Part shown: piece after piece, positions 40,696 through 50,399 of the stretch
Layout: each line of letters begins with the position of its first letter
Position numbering within the stretch: position 1 is the stretch's first letter
Assembly (NCBI GenBank): GCA_016217675.1
Contig: JACRHC010000002.1
Coordinates: 1 to 64,000 of the forward strand
Source of the DNA: Nitrospirota bacterium
GTDB taxonomy: Bacteria > Nitrospirota > Thermodesulfovibrionia > Thermodesulfovibrionales > UBA6898
Direction: 5' to 3'
DNA: 64,000 bases
The notes under the pieces: generated by a model
The model's input: the letters and a program-made list of their open reading frames with translations, nothing else
What the model was told of the DNA's origin: nothing
Database searches by the model: none
Position numbers and translations under genes: made by a program

Positions 40696-41199
40696 ATGCA
40701 GCGGCTGATCTCTTTTTTTGTTCTGCTGCTCTGCGCGGTGATATTTTCCCCCTGTGAGGCCTTTTCTGTAAACAGCGGTGAGGCAGCCCCGGCATTTGAG
40801 CTTTCCGACCTTCATGGCAGAAGGCATGGCCTTTCTGATTATCTTGGGAAGGTAGTGTTGATCAACTTCTGGGCGAGCTGGTGCAGGGAATGCGTCACAG
40901 AGATGCCGTCATTGAACACGCTCTATTCGCAGCTCAGCGGGCAGGGGCTTGCGGTGCTTGGCGTGACGGTGGACAGAAAAGCCGAAGATGCCGGCTCTGC
41001 TGCAGAGAAGGCGCGCATTGCCTATCCAGTACTCCTTGACAGCAAGGGAGAGGTCTTTATAAAAAAATATGCTGTCATCGGCCTGCCGGCAACCGTCATA
41101 GTAGACAGGAAGGGCATTGTAAGGGAAACCCTCATCGGTACACAGGATTTTCTGGAAAAAGAACTGAAGGCCAGGATCATTTCGTTTGTGAAGGAGTAA
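40696..41199 (+). CDS. TlpA/ResA-like exported thioredoxin
   Basis: The 167-residue protein has a signal segment (LISFFVLLLCAVIFSPCEAF) and a TlpA-family domain: AAPAFELSDLHGRRHGLSDY, the active site NFWASWCRECVTEMPSL with ordinary C-x2-C, LAVLGVTVDR, and IGLPATVIVDRKGIV with the cis-proline. Such proteins reduce disulfides in the periplasm, for example in cytochrome c maturation. It begins two bases after the selenoprotein glutaredoxin, so the three genes form a single redox cassette. Confidence 0.9.
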   Translation: MQRLISFFVLLLCAVIFSPCEAFSVNSGEAAPAFELSDLHGRRHGLSDYLGKVVLINFWASWCRECVTEMPSLNTLYSQLSGQGLAVLGVTVDRKAEDAGSAAEKARIAYPVLLDSKGEVFIKKYAVIGLPATVIVDRKGIVRETLIGTQDFLEKELKARIISFVKE

Positions 41200-41286
41200 C
41201 AGCCCCGTAATCCTTCTTGCCTGTCGGTAGTAATTTGATCTGCGTGAATTCCGGGCAAATTTATAGATCTCTGAAGGAGTTGGTTT

Positions 41287-41826
41287 ATGTCTGAAGAAAA
41301 AAAAGAACGCTGGCTAAATTATCTTGCACTTACAACCGTTATATTTGCGGTCTGCGCCACGCTCTCTACCTTCAAGGGAGGCGGCCATTCCACAAAGGCC
41401 GTGCTGAGCCAGACTATGGCATCCGACCAGTGGGCCTATTACCAGTCAAAGAGCATTAAAGGCTATCTTTATGAACTTCAGAAAGAGGCGCTGGACTTAG
41501 AGCTGAAGGCGCAGGGTCCAAAGGTTTCCCCGACGATGAAGGATGAGTTTGCGAAGAAGATTACGTCATATGGAGAGAAGATAAAGAAATACGAAGGTGA
41601 GAAGGAGAAGATACAGGCTGAGGCAAAAGCCTTTGAGGAAAGGAGGGATACTGCTCAGAAGCACCAGCAGGCCTTTGGTGTTGCGGTCATATTCCTTCAG
41701 ATCGCGATTCTGCTTTCTTCTGTTGCTGCGCTGCTGAAGAAGAAGCCGCTCTGGTTTGTGAGTCTCGGGGCCGGCGTTGCCGGCCTGTTCTATTTTGCCA
41801 ACGGCTTTCTCCTCTTTATAAAGTAG
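41287..41826 (+). CDS. DUF4337-like membrane protein
   Basis: The 179-residue protein has an N-terminal membrane helix (NYLALTTVIFAVCATLSTF), a coiled-coil middle rich in Lys and Glu (about 60-125), and two C-terminal helices (GVAVIFLQIAILLSSVAALL and LGAGVAGLFYFANGFLLF). SDQWAYYQSKSIKGYLYE is the DUF4337 signature. Function unknown. AGGAGT precedes the ATG. It runs in the same direction as the redox cassette and the rRNA methyltransferase. Confidence 0.85.
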   Translation: MSEEKKERWLNYLALTTVIFAVCATLSTFKGGGHSTKAVLSQTMASDQWAYYQSKSIKGYLYELQKEALDLELKAQGPKVSPTMKDEFAKKITSYGEKIKKYEGEKEKIQAEAKAFEERRDTAQKHQQAFGVAVIFLQIAILLSSVAALLKKKPLWFVSLGAGVAGLFYFANGFLLFIK

Positions 41827-41831
41827 GCTGC

Positions 41832-42998
41832 ATGCAGAAGGTGCATCTTACAAGAACGAAACGGCTGCATAGCGGCCATCTCTGGATATTTTCGAATGAG
41901 CTGCATGAGAGTCCCAAAAACTATATACCGGGTTCCCTTGTCGAAGTCTATGACATGCGTGAGGAGTTCATTGGTGCCGGGTATATCAATCCCAACAGTC
42001 TCATAGCTATAAGACTTCTCACACGCGAAAGGAAGATCATTGACCGGGATTTTTTAAGACAGCGGATCAATGCTGCAATCGCCCTGAGAAAAAGACTGAC
42101 AGGCCATAGGGACGCATACCGGATTGTATACAGCGAGGGGGATTATCTCCCGGGTCTTATTGCCGATATCTATGGAACGTGCCTTGTTCTGCAGTTCCTT
42201 ACCTATGGCATGGAAGCCATGAAAGATATGATAATCGAACTGTTTGATGAAATCATCAATCCCGAAATTATTGTCCTGAGGAATGAAAGCAGGGTAAGAG
42301 CCCTTGAAGGGCTGATGCGGTACAAAGAGGTTGTGAAGGGCAGTCTTGAGAAGCTGCCTGTGATACATGAAGACGGACTTCTTTTTGAGATCGATCCCTA
42401 TGAAGGCCAGAAGACCGGTTTTTTCCTTGATCAGAGAGACAACAGGGTCTCTCTCAAACAATATATAAAGGATGGGAAGGGGCTTGACCTCTTCTCCTAT
42501 ATCGGTGGCTGGTCCATGCACCTTGCATCAGCCGGAGCAGAAATTACCTGTGTTGATTCGTCAGACAGGGCAATTGCACAGGCCAGGCGAAACGCTGACC
42601 TGAATAATCTTGGCAGCAGAATCAGTTTTGCTGTTGAGGATGTTTTTGCCTTTCTTGAGCAGGAACTCCTTAAAGGGGAGAGAAGATACGATTTCATTGT
42701 CCTTGACCCTCCTGCCTTTGTAAAGAGTGCAGGCAAACTGAAGGAGGCGGCCAAGGCCTACCGTGAGATCAATGAGATGAGCATGAGGCTCGTCAAACGG
42801 GGCGGAATACTTGCATCATCTTCCTGCTCCTATCATATGAGCAGAGAGCTGTTTGTCGATACGCTGAATGCTGCTGCAAAGAATGCGCATCGCAGCCTGC
42901 GGCTGATCGAACTCCGTTCTCAGGCCCCTGATCATCCTGTGCTGCTTTCGATGCCCGAAACCGAGTATCTCAAGTGTGCCTTTCTTCTCGTTGACTGA
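41832..42998 (+). CDS. rlmI: Class I SAM-dependent rRNA methyltransferase, RlmI-like
   Basis: The 388-residue enzyme has an N-terminal PUA-like domain (RLHSGHLWIFSNELHE, PGSLVEVYD), the linker GDYLPGLIADIYG, and a C-terminal Rossmann methyltransferase with KTGFFLDQRDNR, LDLFSYIGGWSMHLASAGA, DVFAFLEQ and catalytic DPPAFVKSAGK; ASSSCSYHMS contains the cysteine typical of the family. RlmI methylates C5 of a 23S rRNA cytosine; the exact position here is inferred. It starts six bases after DUF4337. Confidence 0.9.
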   Translation: MQKVHLTRTKRLHSGHLWIFSNELHESPKNYIPGSLVEVYDMREEFIGAGYINPNSLIAIRLLTRERKIIDRDFLRQRINAAIALRKRLTGHRDAYRIVYSEGDYLPGLIADIYGTCLVLQFLTYGMEAMKDMIIELFDEIINPEIIVLRNESRVRALEGLMRYKEVVKGSLEKLPVIHEDGLLFEIDPYEGQKTGFFLDQRDNRVSLKQYIKDGKGLDLFSYIGGWSMHLASAGAEITCVDSSDRAIAQARRNADLNNLGSRISFAVEDVFAFLEQELLKGERRYDFIVLDPPAFVKSAGKLKEAAKAYREINEMSMRLVKRGGILASSSCSYHMSRELFVDTLNAAAKNAHRSLRLIELRSQAPDHPVLLSMPETEYLKCAFLLVD

Positions 42999-43094
42999 CG
43001 AATAACCAGTGGATCATTGTACATACCGTTCATCGGCTCGCTTCTTGGAGGATGGATCACGGACAATTGGTCGTGACAATGGATACCAGGGATT

Positions 43095-44789
43095 CTAAAG
43101 ACGTCCTGAGCGAATGATCGAGATGATAAGCCAGACACCAAGGAGAAGAGCAAAAAAGAAGGCGGACATGCCTAAGAGGGAAAAACCCATGACCGTGGGT
43201 CCTGCTCCGGTTGCATGCATGATGGCTGAGCTCAGCAGAATGGCGCTGATGATCATGCCGAAGGCTATGCGATTGCTTGAGCGGTCCATGTCGCGTATCA
43301 GTCGGTCAAGGCCGATATGGGTCATCTTTATATGCAGGTCATCCCTGAGGGTCTTTTGAATGAGCTGCCGGATCTGTTTGGGGAACACAAGGGCAAACTC
43401 GCTGAGGTCCATAACGTTCTTGCGGGCCTTGTCGAAGATCTTGCCGGGTTTCATGCGGTCCTTGATGATCCTGGAGGCATAGGGTTCTGCAGCGGCGATA
43501 AAGTCAAAGTCAGGGTCCAGTTCCCTGCCGAGGTTTTCAAGCGTAAGCATAGCCTTGTTGACCAGAAGCAGGTCAGACGGAATTTTCATCTTGTGCTTGA
43601 TCGCAAGGTGGGTCACGGTATCGAGATATTCGGCAAAATTGATTTCCTTGATGGACTTGCCGTAGAGCGGCTCCAGAAAATCTGAAAGGTCTGCCTTGAA
43701 TTCTTTCCTGAATGCGTCCAGGTCCACATGCTCGGGAATGACGCCAAGTTCAAGATAGTGGTCGATGAGCCCGTCAAAATCCTTATTGATGAGAGCAAGA
43801 AATGTATTTGCCATGGTTTCGCGGAGTTCCGGAGTTACCCTGCCGACCATGCCGAAATCCATGAAGCCTATTGAGCCTGAAGGCATGGCGAAGATATTTC
43901 CCGGATGAGGGTCGGCATGAAAGAAGCCGTCTTCAAGAACCATTTTAAAGTATGAATCAACGCCGAGTTGCGCCAATCGTTTTCTGTCAAGGCCAAGCTC
44001 TGTAATGCCCGGAATATCATCGATGCGGACGCCGTTGATCCGCTCCATGACGAGAACCTTTGATGTCGAAATATCGGCATATATCCGCGGGATACATACA
44101 TCAGGGATTGCGGCGAAGTTCTTGGCGAATCGCGTGCAGTTGCGGCCTTCTTCGACAAAATCCAGTTCCTTCCGGACCGTTTTTGAAAACTCCTCCACGA
44201 TACCGGTCGGATTAAAAAACTTGCTTTCTGGTACATATTTTTCAAGAAGACCCGCTGCATAGGTCAGGATTCCGATGTCAGTCTCGATCTGTTCAAGGAT
44301 ATTGGGACGCTGGATCTTTACAATGACTTCGCTTTTATCAAGCAGTTGAGCGTTATGGACCTGCGCAATAGATGCCGCTGCTATCGGTATCCTGTCGAAG
44401 GATGCAAAAACCATATCCGGCGGAAGGCCGATTTCTGCTTCAACTATACTGATGGCCTCATCAGAAGAAAAGGGCGGGACCCGGTCCTGAAGCTTTTTGA
44501 ATTCATCAGCATAGCGTGTGGTGATAAGATCAGGCCGGGAAGAAAGGATCTGCGCAAGCTTGATAAAACTCGGTCCGAGCTCGGCAAACGCCATCCTGAG
44601 GCGCTCGGGCGCCCCGGGCCCCTTAACTCCGGGCCATTGCCCGAACTCCCTGATCCGCTTTCTGAACGGAATAAACCGGCCGAGTTGTATCTGGTCTATG
44701 ACCTTGCCGAATCCGTATTTCAGAAAAACATTGACGATCTGCCGGATCCTGTTGGCGCTCCGGCGAAGCCTGAAGAAACTAAAAGGCAT
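43095..44789 (-). CDS. ubiB: UbiB/ABC1-family atypical kinase
   Basis: The 564-residue membrane-associated protein carries the KxGQ-like motif of the family (LGPSFIKLAQILSSRPDLI), AAASIAQVHNAQL in place of a standard glycine loop, VIVKIQRPN with the lysine, the catalytic DGFFHADPHPGNIF and FMDFGMVGRV. Two C-terminal membrane helices complete it. UbiB proteins support quinone synthesis and lipid handling, which fits with ubiA/ubiX in the same window. It ends a minus-strand run beginning at pgpA. Confidence 0.93.
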   Translation of the reverse strand: MPFSFFRLRRSANRIRQIVNVFLKYGFGKVIDQIQLGRFIPFRKRIREFGQWPGVKGPGAPERLRMAFAELGPSFIKLAQILSSRPDLITTRYADEFKKLQDRVPPFSSDEAISIVEAEIGLPPDMVFASFDRIPIAAASIAQVHNAQLLDKSEVIVKIQRPNILEQIETDIGILTYAAGLLEKYVPESKFFNPTGIVEEFSKTVRKELDFVEEGRNCTRFAKNFAAIPDVCIPRIYADISTSKVLVMERINGVRIDDIPGITELGLDRKRLAQLGVDSYFKMVLEDGFFHADPHPGNIFAMPSGSIGFMDFGMVGRVTPELRETMANTFLALINKDFDGLIDHYLELGVIPEHVDLDAFRKEFKADLSDFLEPLYGKSIKEINFAEYLDTVTHLAIKHKMKIPSDLLLVNKAMLTLENLGRELDPDFDFIAAAEPYASRIIKDRMKPGKIFDKARKNVMDLSEFALVFPKQIRQLIQKTLRDDLHIKMTHIGLDRLIRDMDRSSNRIAFGMIISAILLSSAIMHATGAGPTVMGFSLLGMSAFFFALLLGVWLIISIIRSGRL

Positions 44790-44806
44790 CAGAAGACCTT
44801 AACAGG

Positions 44807-45115
44807 TTAACCCTTCTGCTCCTCAAGTTTTTTGATCCTCTCGGTAAGCTCCGTGATCTGCACGTTCATTTTATCAAGGTCTTCCTTTGACGGCAGCTTC
44901 ATTTTATCAATGGTCTTCTTAAGCAGATCATTCAGGCTGTTGGAGATATCCTCAGTGTTCTTCTCCGCTTTTTCTGTCCATTCCTTGACGAGCTTTGCCC
45001 CCTGGGACTCGCTCAGTTCACCTTTTTTGACAACCTCATCAACAAATTCCCTGACCTTTTCCTGTACGCCAAACCCCAGGAGCATTGCGTTTCTGATAAT
45101 CTCGAAAATAGCCAT
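44807..45115 (-). CDS. Phasin-like small coiled-coil protein
   Basis: The 102-residue protein has the family opening RNAMLLGFGVQEKVREFVDE, then VVKKGELSESQGAKLVKEWT and a C-terminal coiled coil ending in LTERIKKLEEQKG. These proteins (PhaI/PhaF-like) bind polyester granules or act as small chaperones; here it lies 17 bases upstream of ubiB in the same direction, a frequent pairing. AGGAGG precedes the ATG. Confidence 0.82.
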   Translation of the reverse strand: MAIFEIIRNAMLLGFGVQEKVREFVDEVVKKGELSESQGAKLVKEWTEKAEKNTEDISNSLNDLLKKTIDKMKLPSKEDLDKMNVQITELTERIKKLEEQKG

Positions 45116-45127
45116 AAAGCCTCCTTG

Positions 45128-47767
45128 TTATGTTCTGTTAAGGATATCGTATAATGATTCAAGAGCTTTGTCCAGCAGGGCAATTTCTTTGGTCCCTCCC
45201 TGAGCAGTGTCAGCCTTGCCGCCGCCTTTGCCGCCTGCAGCTGCAGCAATTTCCCTGAGAATAGTCCCGGCGCTGAACCTCTTTGAAAGATCTGTTGTGA
45301 CCATGGCGACCATGGATGCCTGCTGATCATCCTTGACTGATGCCATCACCAGGATGCCGGAGCCGAGCTCATCCCTCACGTTATCAGCAATAATACGGAG
45401 ATCCCTGGCATCGAGGCCATCAAGTCTGTATGCCACTGCCTTGACGCCCTTGATGTTACGGGCCGTTTTAACGATCTCCCCTGAACGTGCTGCTGCACTT
45501 TTGCCTTTAAGGGATTCAAGCTCCTTTTCCATTTCCTTCATCTCGCCCAGAACCTTTGAAATCCTGTCTGCAGGCCTCTCGGAAACTTTCAGGCCTTCGC
45601 AGACCCTCCTGAGCTCGGTCTCTTCTTCCCGGAAGAACGCGATTGCTGCCTTGCCGGTGACTGCCTCAATCCTTCGTATTCCTGCCGCAACGCTCCCTTC
45701 GGATATGATTTTGAAAAGTCCTATGTCGCCGGTGGCATGCGCATGCGTGCCACCGCAGAGTTCTGAGCTTACTTCAGGTACGGAGATTACACGGACCACA
45801 TCACCGTATTTCTCCCCGAAGAGGGCGGTCACACCCGATTCAATGGCCTTCCCTGTTTCCATGGTCCGCATGTCGAGTGGAATATTCCTGAGTATGCTTT
45901 CGTTCACCTCGTCCTCGATAGCCTCGATCATTTTGGCATCAAGAGACTGGAAGTGAGTGAAGTCAAAGCGAATTCTTTCGTCAGAAACGAATGACCCGGC
46001 CTGCTTCACATGTTCACCGGCAACATTTCTGAGGGCAGCATGAAGCAGGTGAGTTGCCGTATGGTTTCGCATAATCGATAAACGCCTCTGTCTATCTACC
46101 GAGCCCCTGACCTTCATGCCGGTCCTGAGTGATCCTTCAACAACCCTTATTTTGTGTATATGCATGCCTTCAACGGGTTTTCTGGTATCAAGAACGAGCA
46201 TCCTGACATGATCAGCGCTTAACTGACCTGTGTCGCCTATCTGCCCGCCTGACTCGGCGTAGAACGGAGTCCTGTCAAGAAGCACTTCCCCCTCAGACCC
46301 TGGCGTCAACTCATCGACTGACGTGCCGCCGCTGATTACCGCCAGCACCTCGGCTTCTGCGTCGAACGCCTCATAACCAACGAATTCCGTTGCCTTCTGT
46401 TTCCTGAGAAGTTCCTTGTACGCTGACGCAGACGAAGACGCCTCCTCGCCAACCCATGATGCCCGTGCCTTTGTCTTTTGCTGTTCCATCTCCCGGTGAA
46501 ATCCCGGCTCGTCGATCGACAGGTCATGTTCTGAAGCAACATCGCGTGCGATGTCCAGCGGAAATCCGTAGGTGTCGTAAAGCCTGAAAAGTTCGCCCCC
46601 GGGAATGCTGCTCAGTCCGCCTTTTTGTGTCTGCTTTATAACATCATTCAGAATAAGCAGACCCTGCTCCAGTGTTTTCATGAAGCGTTCTTCTTCAAGG
46701 CGGAGCATCTTCTGAACCCGGAACTTTTCCTCGTTGAGCTCAGGATAGATATCGCCCATGGTCTCAGCCACGGCATCGGACAGCCGGTAAAGGACCGGTT
46801 CGCTGATATCAAGGCTCTTTGCATAGCGCGAAGCTCTCCTGATGATCCTCCTGAGCACGTAACCGCGGCCTTCATTGGAAGGCACACATCCCTCAGAAAG
46901 GAGAAATGTGATAGACCGTATATGGTCCGCAATAACACGGATGGCTATGTCCGTCAGTCTGTCCGCATTGTAGGATCTGCCGGAATGCCTACAGATTGCA
47001 GCTATGATGTGCGAGAAAAGGTCTGTATCAAAATTATTGTATTTGCCCTGCAGTACAGCGGAAAGCCTCTCAAGGCCCATGCCGGTGTCAATACTCGGCT
47101 TGGGAAGCGGGTTGAGCTTTCCATCCTGCTGCCTGTCGAACTGCATGAAGACCAGGTTCCATATCTCAAGGAAACGGTCGCAGTCACAGCCCACCGCGCA
47201 GTCAGGCCGCCTGCATCCTACATGCTCCCCCTGGTCGATAAGGATCTCTGAACAGGGGCCGCAGGGGCCGGTGTCGCCCATCTGCCAGAAATTATCTTTT
47301 GCGCCGAGGCGGACGATCCTGTTTGCCGGGATGCCGGTAAGGTCTTTCCATAACGTTTCGGCCTCATCGTCATCCTCAAATACCGTTGCCCAAAGCCTGT
47401 CCTTTGGCAGTTTGTAGTATTCAGTCAGCAGTTCCCATGCAAAGAGTATGGCGTCTTTTTTGAAGTAATCGCCAAAAGAGAAGTTGCCTAACATCTCAAA
47501 GAACGTATGATGCCGCGCAGTGTGACCAACGTTTTCAAGGTCGTTATGCTTGCCGCCGGCACGCATACACTTCTGGCTTGTCGTCGCACGGCTGTAGGGC
47601 CTTTTTTCCTCGCCCTGAAATACGCCCTTGAACTGCACCATGCCAGCGTTCGTGAACAGCAGGGTCGCGTCATTGCCAGGCACAACCGATGAACTCCGCA
47701 CGATCTCATGGCCCTTTGATTTGAAATATTCAAGAAACGTTTTTCTGATCTCACCACTGTTCATCAT
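45128..47767 (-). CDS. alaS: Alanyl-tRNA synthetase AlaS
   Basis: The 879-residue enzyme charges tRNA-Ala. The catalytic core has FTNAGMVQFKGVFQGEE, RATTSQKCMRAGGKHNDLEN and HHTFFEMLGNFSFGDYFKK; GMGLERLSAVLQG follows. The editing domain has NHTATHLLHAALRNV and CGGTHAHATGDIG, and the C-Ala domain ends with AAAGGKGGGKADTAQGG. Length is normal. The start overlaps the recX stop, and the next ATG (one codon later) is equally possible. Confidence 0.97.
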   Translation of the reverse strand: MMNSGEIRKTFLEYFKSKGHEIVRSSSVVPGNDATLLFTNAGMVQFKGVFQGEEKRPYSRATTSQKCMRAGGKHNDLENVGHTARHHTFFEMLGNFSFGDYFKKDAILFAWELLTEYYKLPKDRLWATVFEDDDEAETLWKDLTGIPANRIVRLGAKDNFWQMGDTGPCGPCSEILIDQGEHVGCRRPDCAVGCDCDRFLEIWNLVFMQFDRQQDGKLNPLPKPSIDTGMGLERLSAVLQGKYNNFDTDLFSHIIAAICRHSGRSYNADRLTDIAIRVIADHIRSITFLLSEGCVPSNEGRGYVLRRIIRRASRYAKSLDISEPVLYRLSDAVAETMGDIYPELNEEKFRVQKMLRLEEERFMKTLEQGLLILNDVIKQTQKGGLSSIPGGELFRLYDTYGFPLDIARDVASEHDLSIDEPGFHREMEQQKTKARASWVGEEASSSASAYKELLRKQKATEFVGYEAFDAEAEVLAVISGGTSVDELTPGSEGEVLLDRTPFYAESGGQIGDTGQLSADHVRMLVLDTRKPVEGMHIHKIRVVEGSLRTGMKVRGSVDRQRRLSIMRNHTATHLLHAALRNVAGEHVKQAGSFVSDERIRFDFTHFQSLDAKMIEAIEDEVNESILRNIPLDMRTMETGKAIESGVTALFGEKYGDVVRVISVPEVSSELCGGTHAHATGDIGLFKIISEGSVAAGIRRIEAVTGKAAIAFFREEETELRRVCEGLKVSERPADRISKVLGEMKEMEKELESLKGKSAAARSGEIVKTARNIKGVKAVAYRLDGLDARDLRIIADNVRDELGSGILVMASVKDDQQASMVAMVTTDLSKRFSAGTILREIAAAAGGKGGGKADTAQGGTKEIALLDKALESLYDILNRT

Positions 47768-48240
47768 TCTTCAGTTTCCTTGTCGCTGATGGTATTTTTC
47801 AGGGCTTTTCTGATCAGCGCTATGGAATAGCCCTTTCGCATCAGAGAACCCATGAGGCTCTGCGTTCTTTTTGGTTCAGGATATCTGCTTATGCTTCTCT
47901 GTTTTTTCTCTATTAACTTTCCGATATTATGCAATTCGTCATCTTCATGATATTCAAGGGTCTCATTAATGGTCTCTTTTGACAGGCCCCTCTGCTGCAT
48001 GAATCGCCGTGCTCCCTCAAACCCCAGAAGTTTGTTGGCCATTGCCTGACGCTTCAGATTTTCTGCAAGGGCCCTGTCGTCAAGGAAGCCGGAATCTATA
48101 AGATAGGCAACTGTAGTCTCTATTTCCTCTGCCTGATACCCTTTTTTTTTGAGGCGTTCGCGCAGTTCTTTTTCGCTTCGTCCGCGATATCTGAGCAGGA
48201 GCAGGGCATACCGGCGTGCGTTACCTGCCGAACCGGTCAA
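47764..48240 (-). CDS. recX: Regulatory protein RecX
   Basis: The 158-residue helical protein modulates RecA filaments. RYRGRSEKELRERLKKKGY, AYLIDSGFLDDRALAENLKR and GFEGARRFMQQRGLSKETI are the three-helix repeats of RecX. The start is a TTG overlapping the pilT stop by 20 bases, and its end overlaps alaS. recA lies 1.1 kb upstream with pilT between, so the usual recA-recX link is kept but interrupted. Confidence 0.92.
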   Translation of the reverse strand: MTGSAGNARRYALLLLRYRGRSEKELRERLKKKGYQAEEIETTVAYLIDSGFLDDRALAENLKRQAMANKLLGFEGARRFMQQRGLSKETINETLEYHEDDELHNIGKLIEKKQRSISRYPEPKRTQSLMGSLMRKGYSIALIRKALKNTISDKETEE

Positions 48241-49366
48241 TCTTCATCTCATCACTGTTGGGCTGATGCTGGTTCTCAAGAGATATATCGCTTGTTGACT
48301 GAATACCCTTCACCTTAAGCGCAAAGTCATCGGGATTTGTAGCCCTTCTCAGGGCCTCTTCATAGGATATGAGCCCTGATTTGAAGAGATTGAAGAGCGA
48401 TTGGTCAAAGGTCTGCATGCCATAGTGAATTGCGCCCTGGGCTATTGCATCATTAATGGATTTTGTTTTGTCAGCATCAAGGATGCAGTCTTTAATGGTT
48501 GCCGTAGCTATCAGAACCTCAACCGCGGGCACTCTGCCCTTTCCGTCTGTTTTGGGTACAAGCCTCATTGAAATAATGCCCTTCAGTACTGATGCAAGCT
48601 GTATTCTTACCTGCTTGTGCTGATAGGGCGGAAAGACGGAGATAATGCGGTTTACGGTTTCTGCTGCGTCACTCGTATGAAGCGTGCTCAGAACGAGATG
48701 TCCCGTTTCTGCAGCGGTCAACGCTGTCTGGATTGTCTCAAAATCCCGCATTTCGCCGACCAGGATGACATCAGGGTCCTGTCTCATCGCAGCCCTCATG
48801 GCCTTGCTGAACGACTCGGTATCGCTGCCGATCTCTCTCTGGTTGATGATCGATCTCTTGTCCCTGTGAAGGTATTCGATCGGGTCCTCAATAGTCATGA
48901 TATGATCGGTCTTGCCTGTATTGATGTGGTCGATCATGGCCGCAAGGGTAGTCGACTTGCCGCTGCCCGTGGTGCCGGTGACGAGGATAAGTCCTCTCGC
49001 CTCCATGGCGATCTTCTTGATGATGTCCGGAAGCAGGAGTTCTTCGATCGTCGGTATGCGCATCGGAATGACCCTGAACACAAGACCGACCGTGCCCCTC
49101 TGAATAAAGATGTTGCACCTGAAGCGGCCGAGACCCGGAACGCTGTACGCGAGATCAATATCATTGCGTTTCTTGAATATCTCTCTCTGTCCGGGGCTCA
49201 TGACAGCAAAGGCCATTTTGAGCGTGTCTTCCTGGCTCAGGCGCTTCTCGCTCGAAAGGGGGGCAAGTTCTCCGTTGATCCTCAGGATCGGGTGGGTGCC
49301 CACCTTAAGATGAAGGTCCGATGCTCCCTGTCCATGTGCTTCTCTTAATAATTCATTGACATCCAT
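48221..49366 (-). CDS. pilT: Type IV pilus retraction ATPase PilT
   Basis: The 381-residue ATPase disassembles type IV pili for twitching motility. ASDLHLKVGTHPILRINGEL opens the PAS-like domain; Walker A is TGTTGSGKSTTLAAMID, the Asp box TIEDPIEY, Walker B DPDVILVGEMRD, and the His box TGHLVLSTLHTSDAAETV. The tail from about 355 on is longer than usual and polar. It sits 13 bases behind recA. No other pilus genes are in the window. Confidence 0.93.
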   Translation of the reverse strand: MDVNELLREAHGQGASDLHLKVGTHPILRINGELAPLSSEKRLSQEDTLKMAFAVMSPGQREIFKKRNDIDLAYSVPGLGRFRCNIFIQRGTVGLVFRVIPMRIPTIEELLLPDIIKKIAMEARGLILVTGTTGSGKSTTLAAMIDHINTGKTDHIMTIEDPIEYLHRDKRSIINQREIGSDTESFSKAMRAAMRQDPDVILVGEMRDFETIQTALTAAETGHLVLSTLHTSDAAETVNRIISVFPPYQHKQVRIQLASVLKGIISMRLVPKTDGKGRVPAVEVLIATATIKDCILDADKTKSINDAIAQGAIHYGMQTFDQSLFNLFKSGLISYEEALRRATNPDDFALKVKGIQSTSDISLENQHQPNSDEMKIDRFGR

Positions 49367-49379
49367 CGGTCATCTCCTG

Positions 49380-50399
49380 TTATTTTTTGAGGTGGACTGC
49401 CTCGATGATTTTTGCTTCGATCTCTTTGGCCATCTCAGGATTGTTCTTCAGAAATTCCTTTGAATTTTCCCGTCCCTGACCGATCCTGTTGCCAGAGTAG
49501 CTGTACCAGGCCCCGGCCTTTTCGATAATGTTTCTTTCCACACCAAGATCGACGATCTCTCCCATACGGGAGACGCCTTCATTGAAATAGATATCGAATT
49601 CGGCCTGTCTGAAGGGGGGGGCCATCTTGTTCTTCACGATCTTAACTCGTACCCTTCCGCCGATAATCTCCTGGTTATCCTTCAGGTTCTCGATTTTTCT
49701 GATATCGAGCCTCATGGATGCATAGAACTTGAGTGCATTTCCGCCTGTTGTGGTCTCCGGACTGCCGAACATGACACCGATCTTCATCCTGATCTGGTTG
49801 ATGAAGACGACTGTTGTGTTTGACTTTGATATCGATGACGTGAGCTTCCGCAGGGCCTGACTCATAAGCCGCGCCTGAAGGCCCGGCAGGGAGTCCCCCA
49901 TATCGCCTTCGATCTCTGCCTTCGGAACAAGTGCGGCAACAGAATCCACCACAATGATATCAAGGGCTCCGCTCCTCACGAGCGCTTCAGTAACTTCGAG
50001 CGCCTGCTCACCTGTATCAGGCTGTGAAACAAGGAGATCGTCAACCTGCACGCCGATCTTCTTTGCATAAGCCACGTCAAGTGCATGTTCTGCATCAACG
50101 AATGCAGCAGAACCGCCTGCAGCCTGTGCCTGAGCGATTGCGTTTAGTGCAAGCGTTGTTTTTCCCGATGACTCAGGTCCGTAGATTTCGACCACTCTTC
50201 CCTTTGGCAGGCCGCCGATGCCGGTCGCTATGTCAAGACCGAGCGATCCGGTAGGGATGGACTGTATTCCCTCCGGGACGGCAACCTCACCGAGCCGCAT
50301 GATGGAGCCCTTGCCAAAATTCTTTTCGATCTGGGAAATGGCCATTTCAAGGGCCTTCAGCTTCTCTTTATTCGGTTCTTTGTTCGATTCCTTGGACAT
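49380..50399 (-). CDS. recA: Recombinase RecA
   Basis: The 339-residue recombinase has Walker [12 protein letters not shown], the region [27 protein letters not shown]-like [18 protein letters not shown]-binding loops around [12 protein letters not shown] and [16 protein letters not shown], and the C-terminal domain ending in AVHLKK. The second of two adjacent ATGs is chosen, because GGAGG is only one base from the first. The gene begins inside the end of thpR (35-base overlap). Confidence 0.97.
   Translation of the reverse strand: MSKESNKEPNKEKLKALEMAISQIEKNFGKGSIMRLGEVAVPEGIQSIPTGSLGLDIATGIGGLPKGRVVEIYGPESSGKTTLALNAIAQAQAAGGSAAFVDAEHALDVAYAKKIGVQVDDLLVSQPDTGEQALEVTEALVRSGALDIIVVDSVAALVPKAEIEGDMGDSLPGLQARLMSQALRKLTSSISKSNTTVVFINQIRMKIGVMFGSPETTTGGNALKFYASMRLDIRKIENLKDNQEIIGGRVRVKIVKNKMAPPFRQAEFDIYFNEGVSRMGEIVDLGVERNIIEKAGAWYSYSGNRIGQGRENSKEFLKNNPEMAKEIEAKIIEAVHLKK

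Noticed and set aside
48617-49348. A 243-residue plus-strand frame opposite pilT
   Set aside because: Antisense shadow of PilT; its product has no family features.
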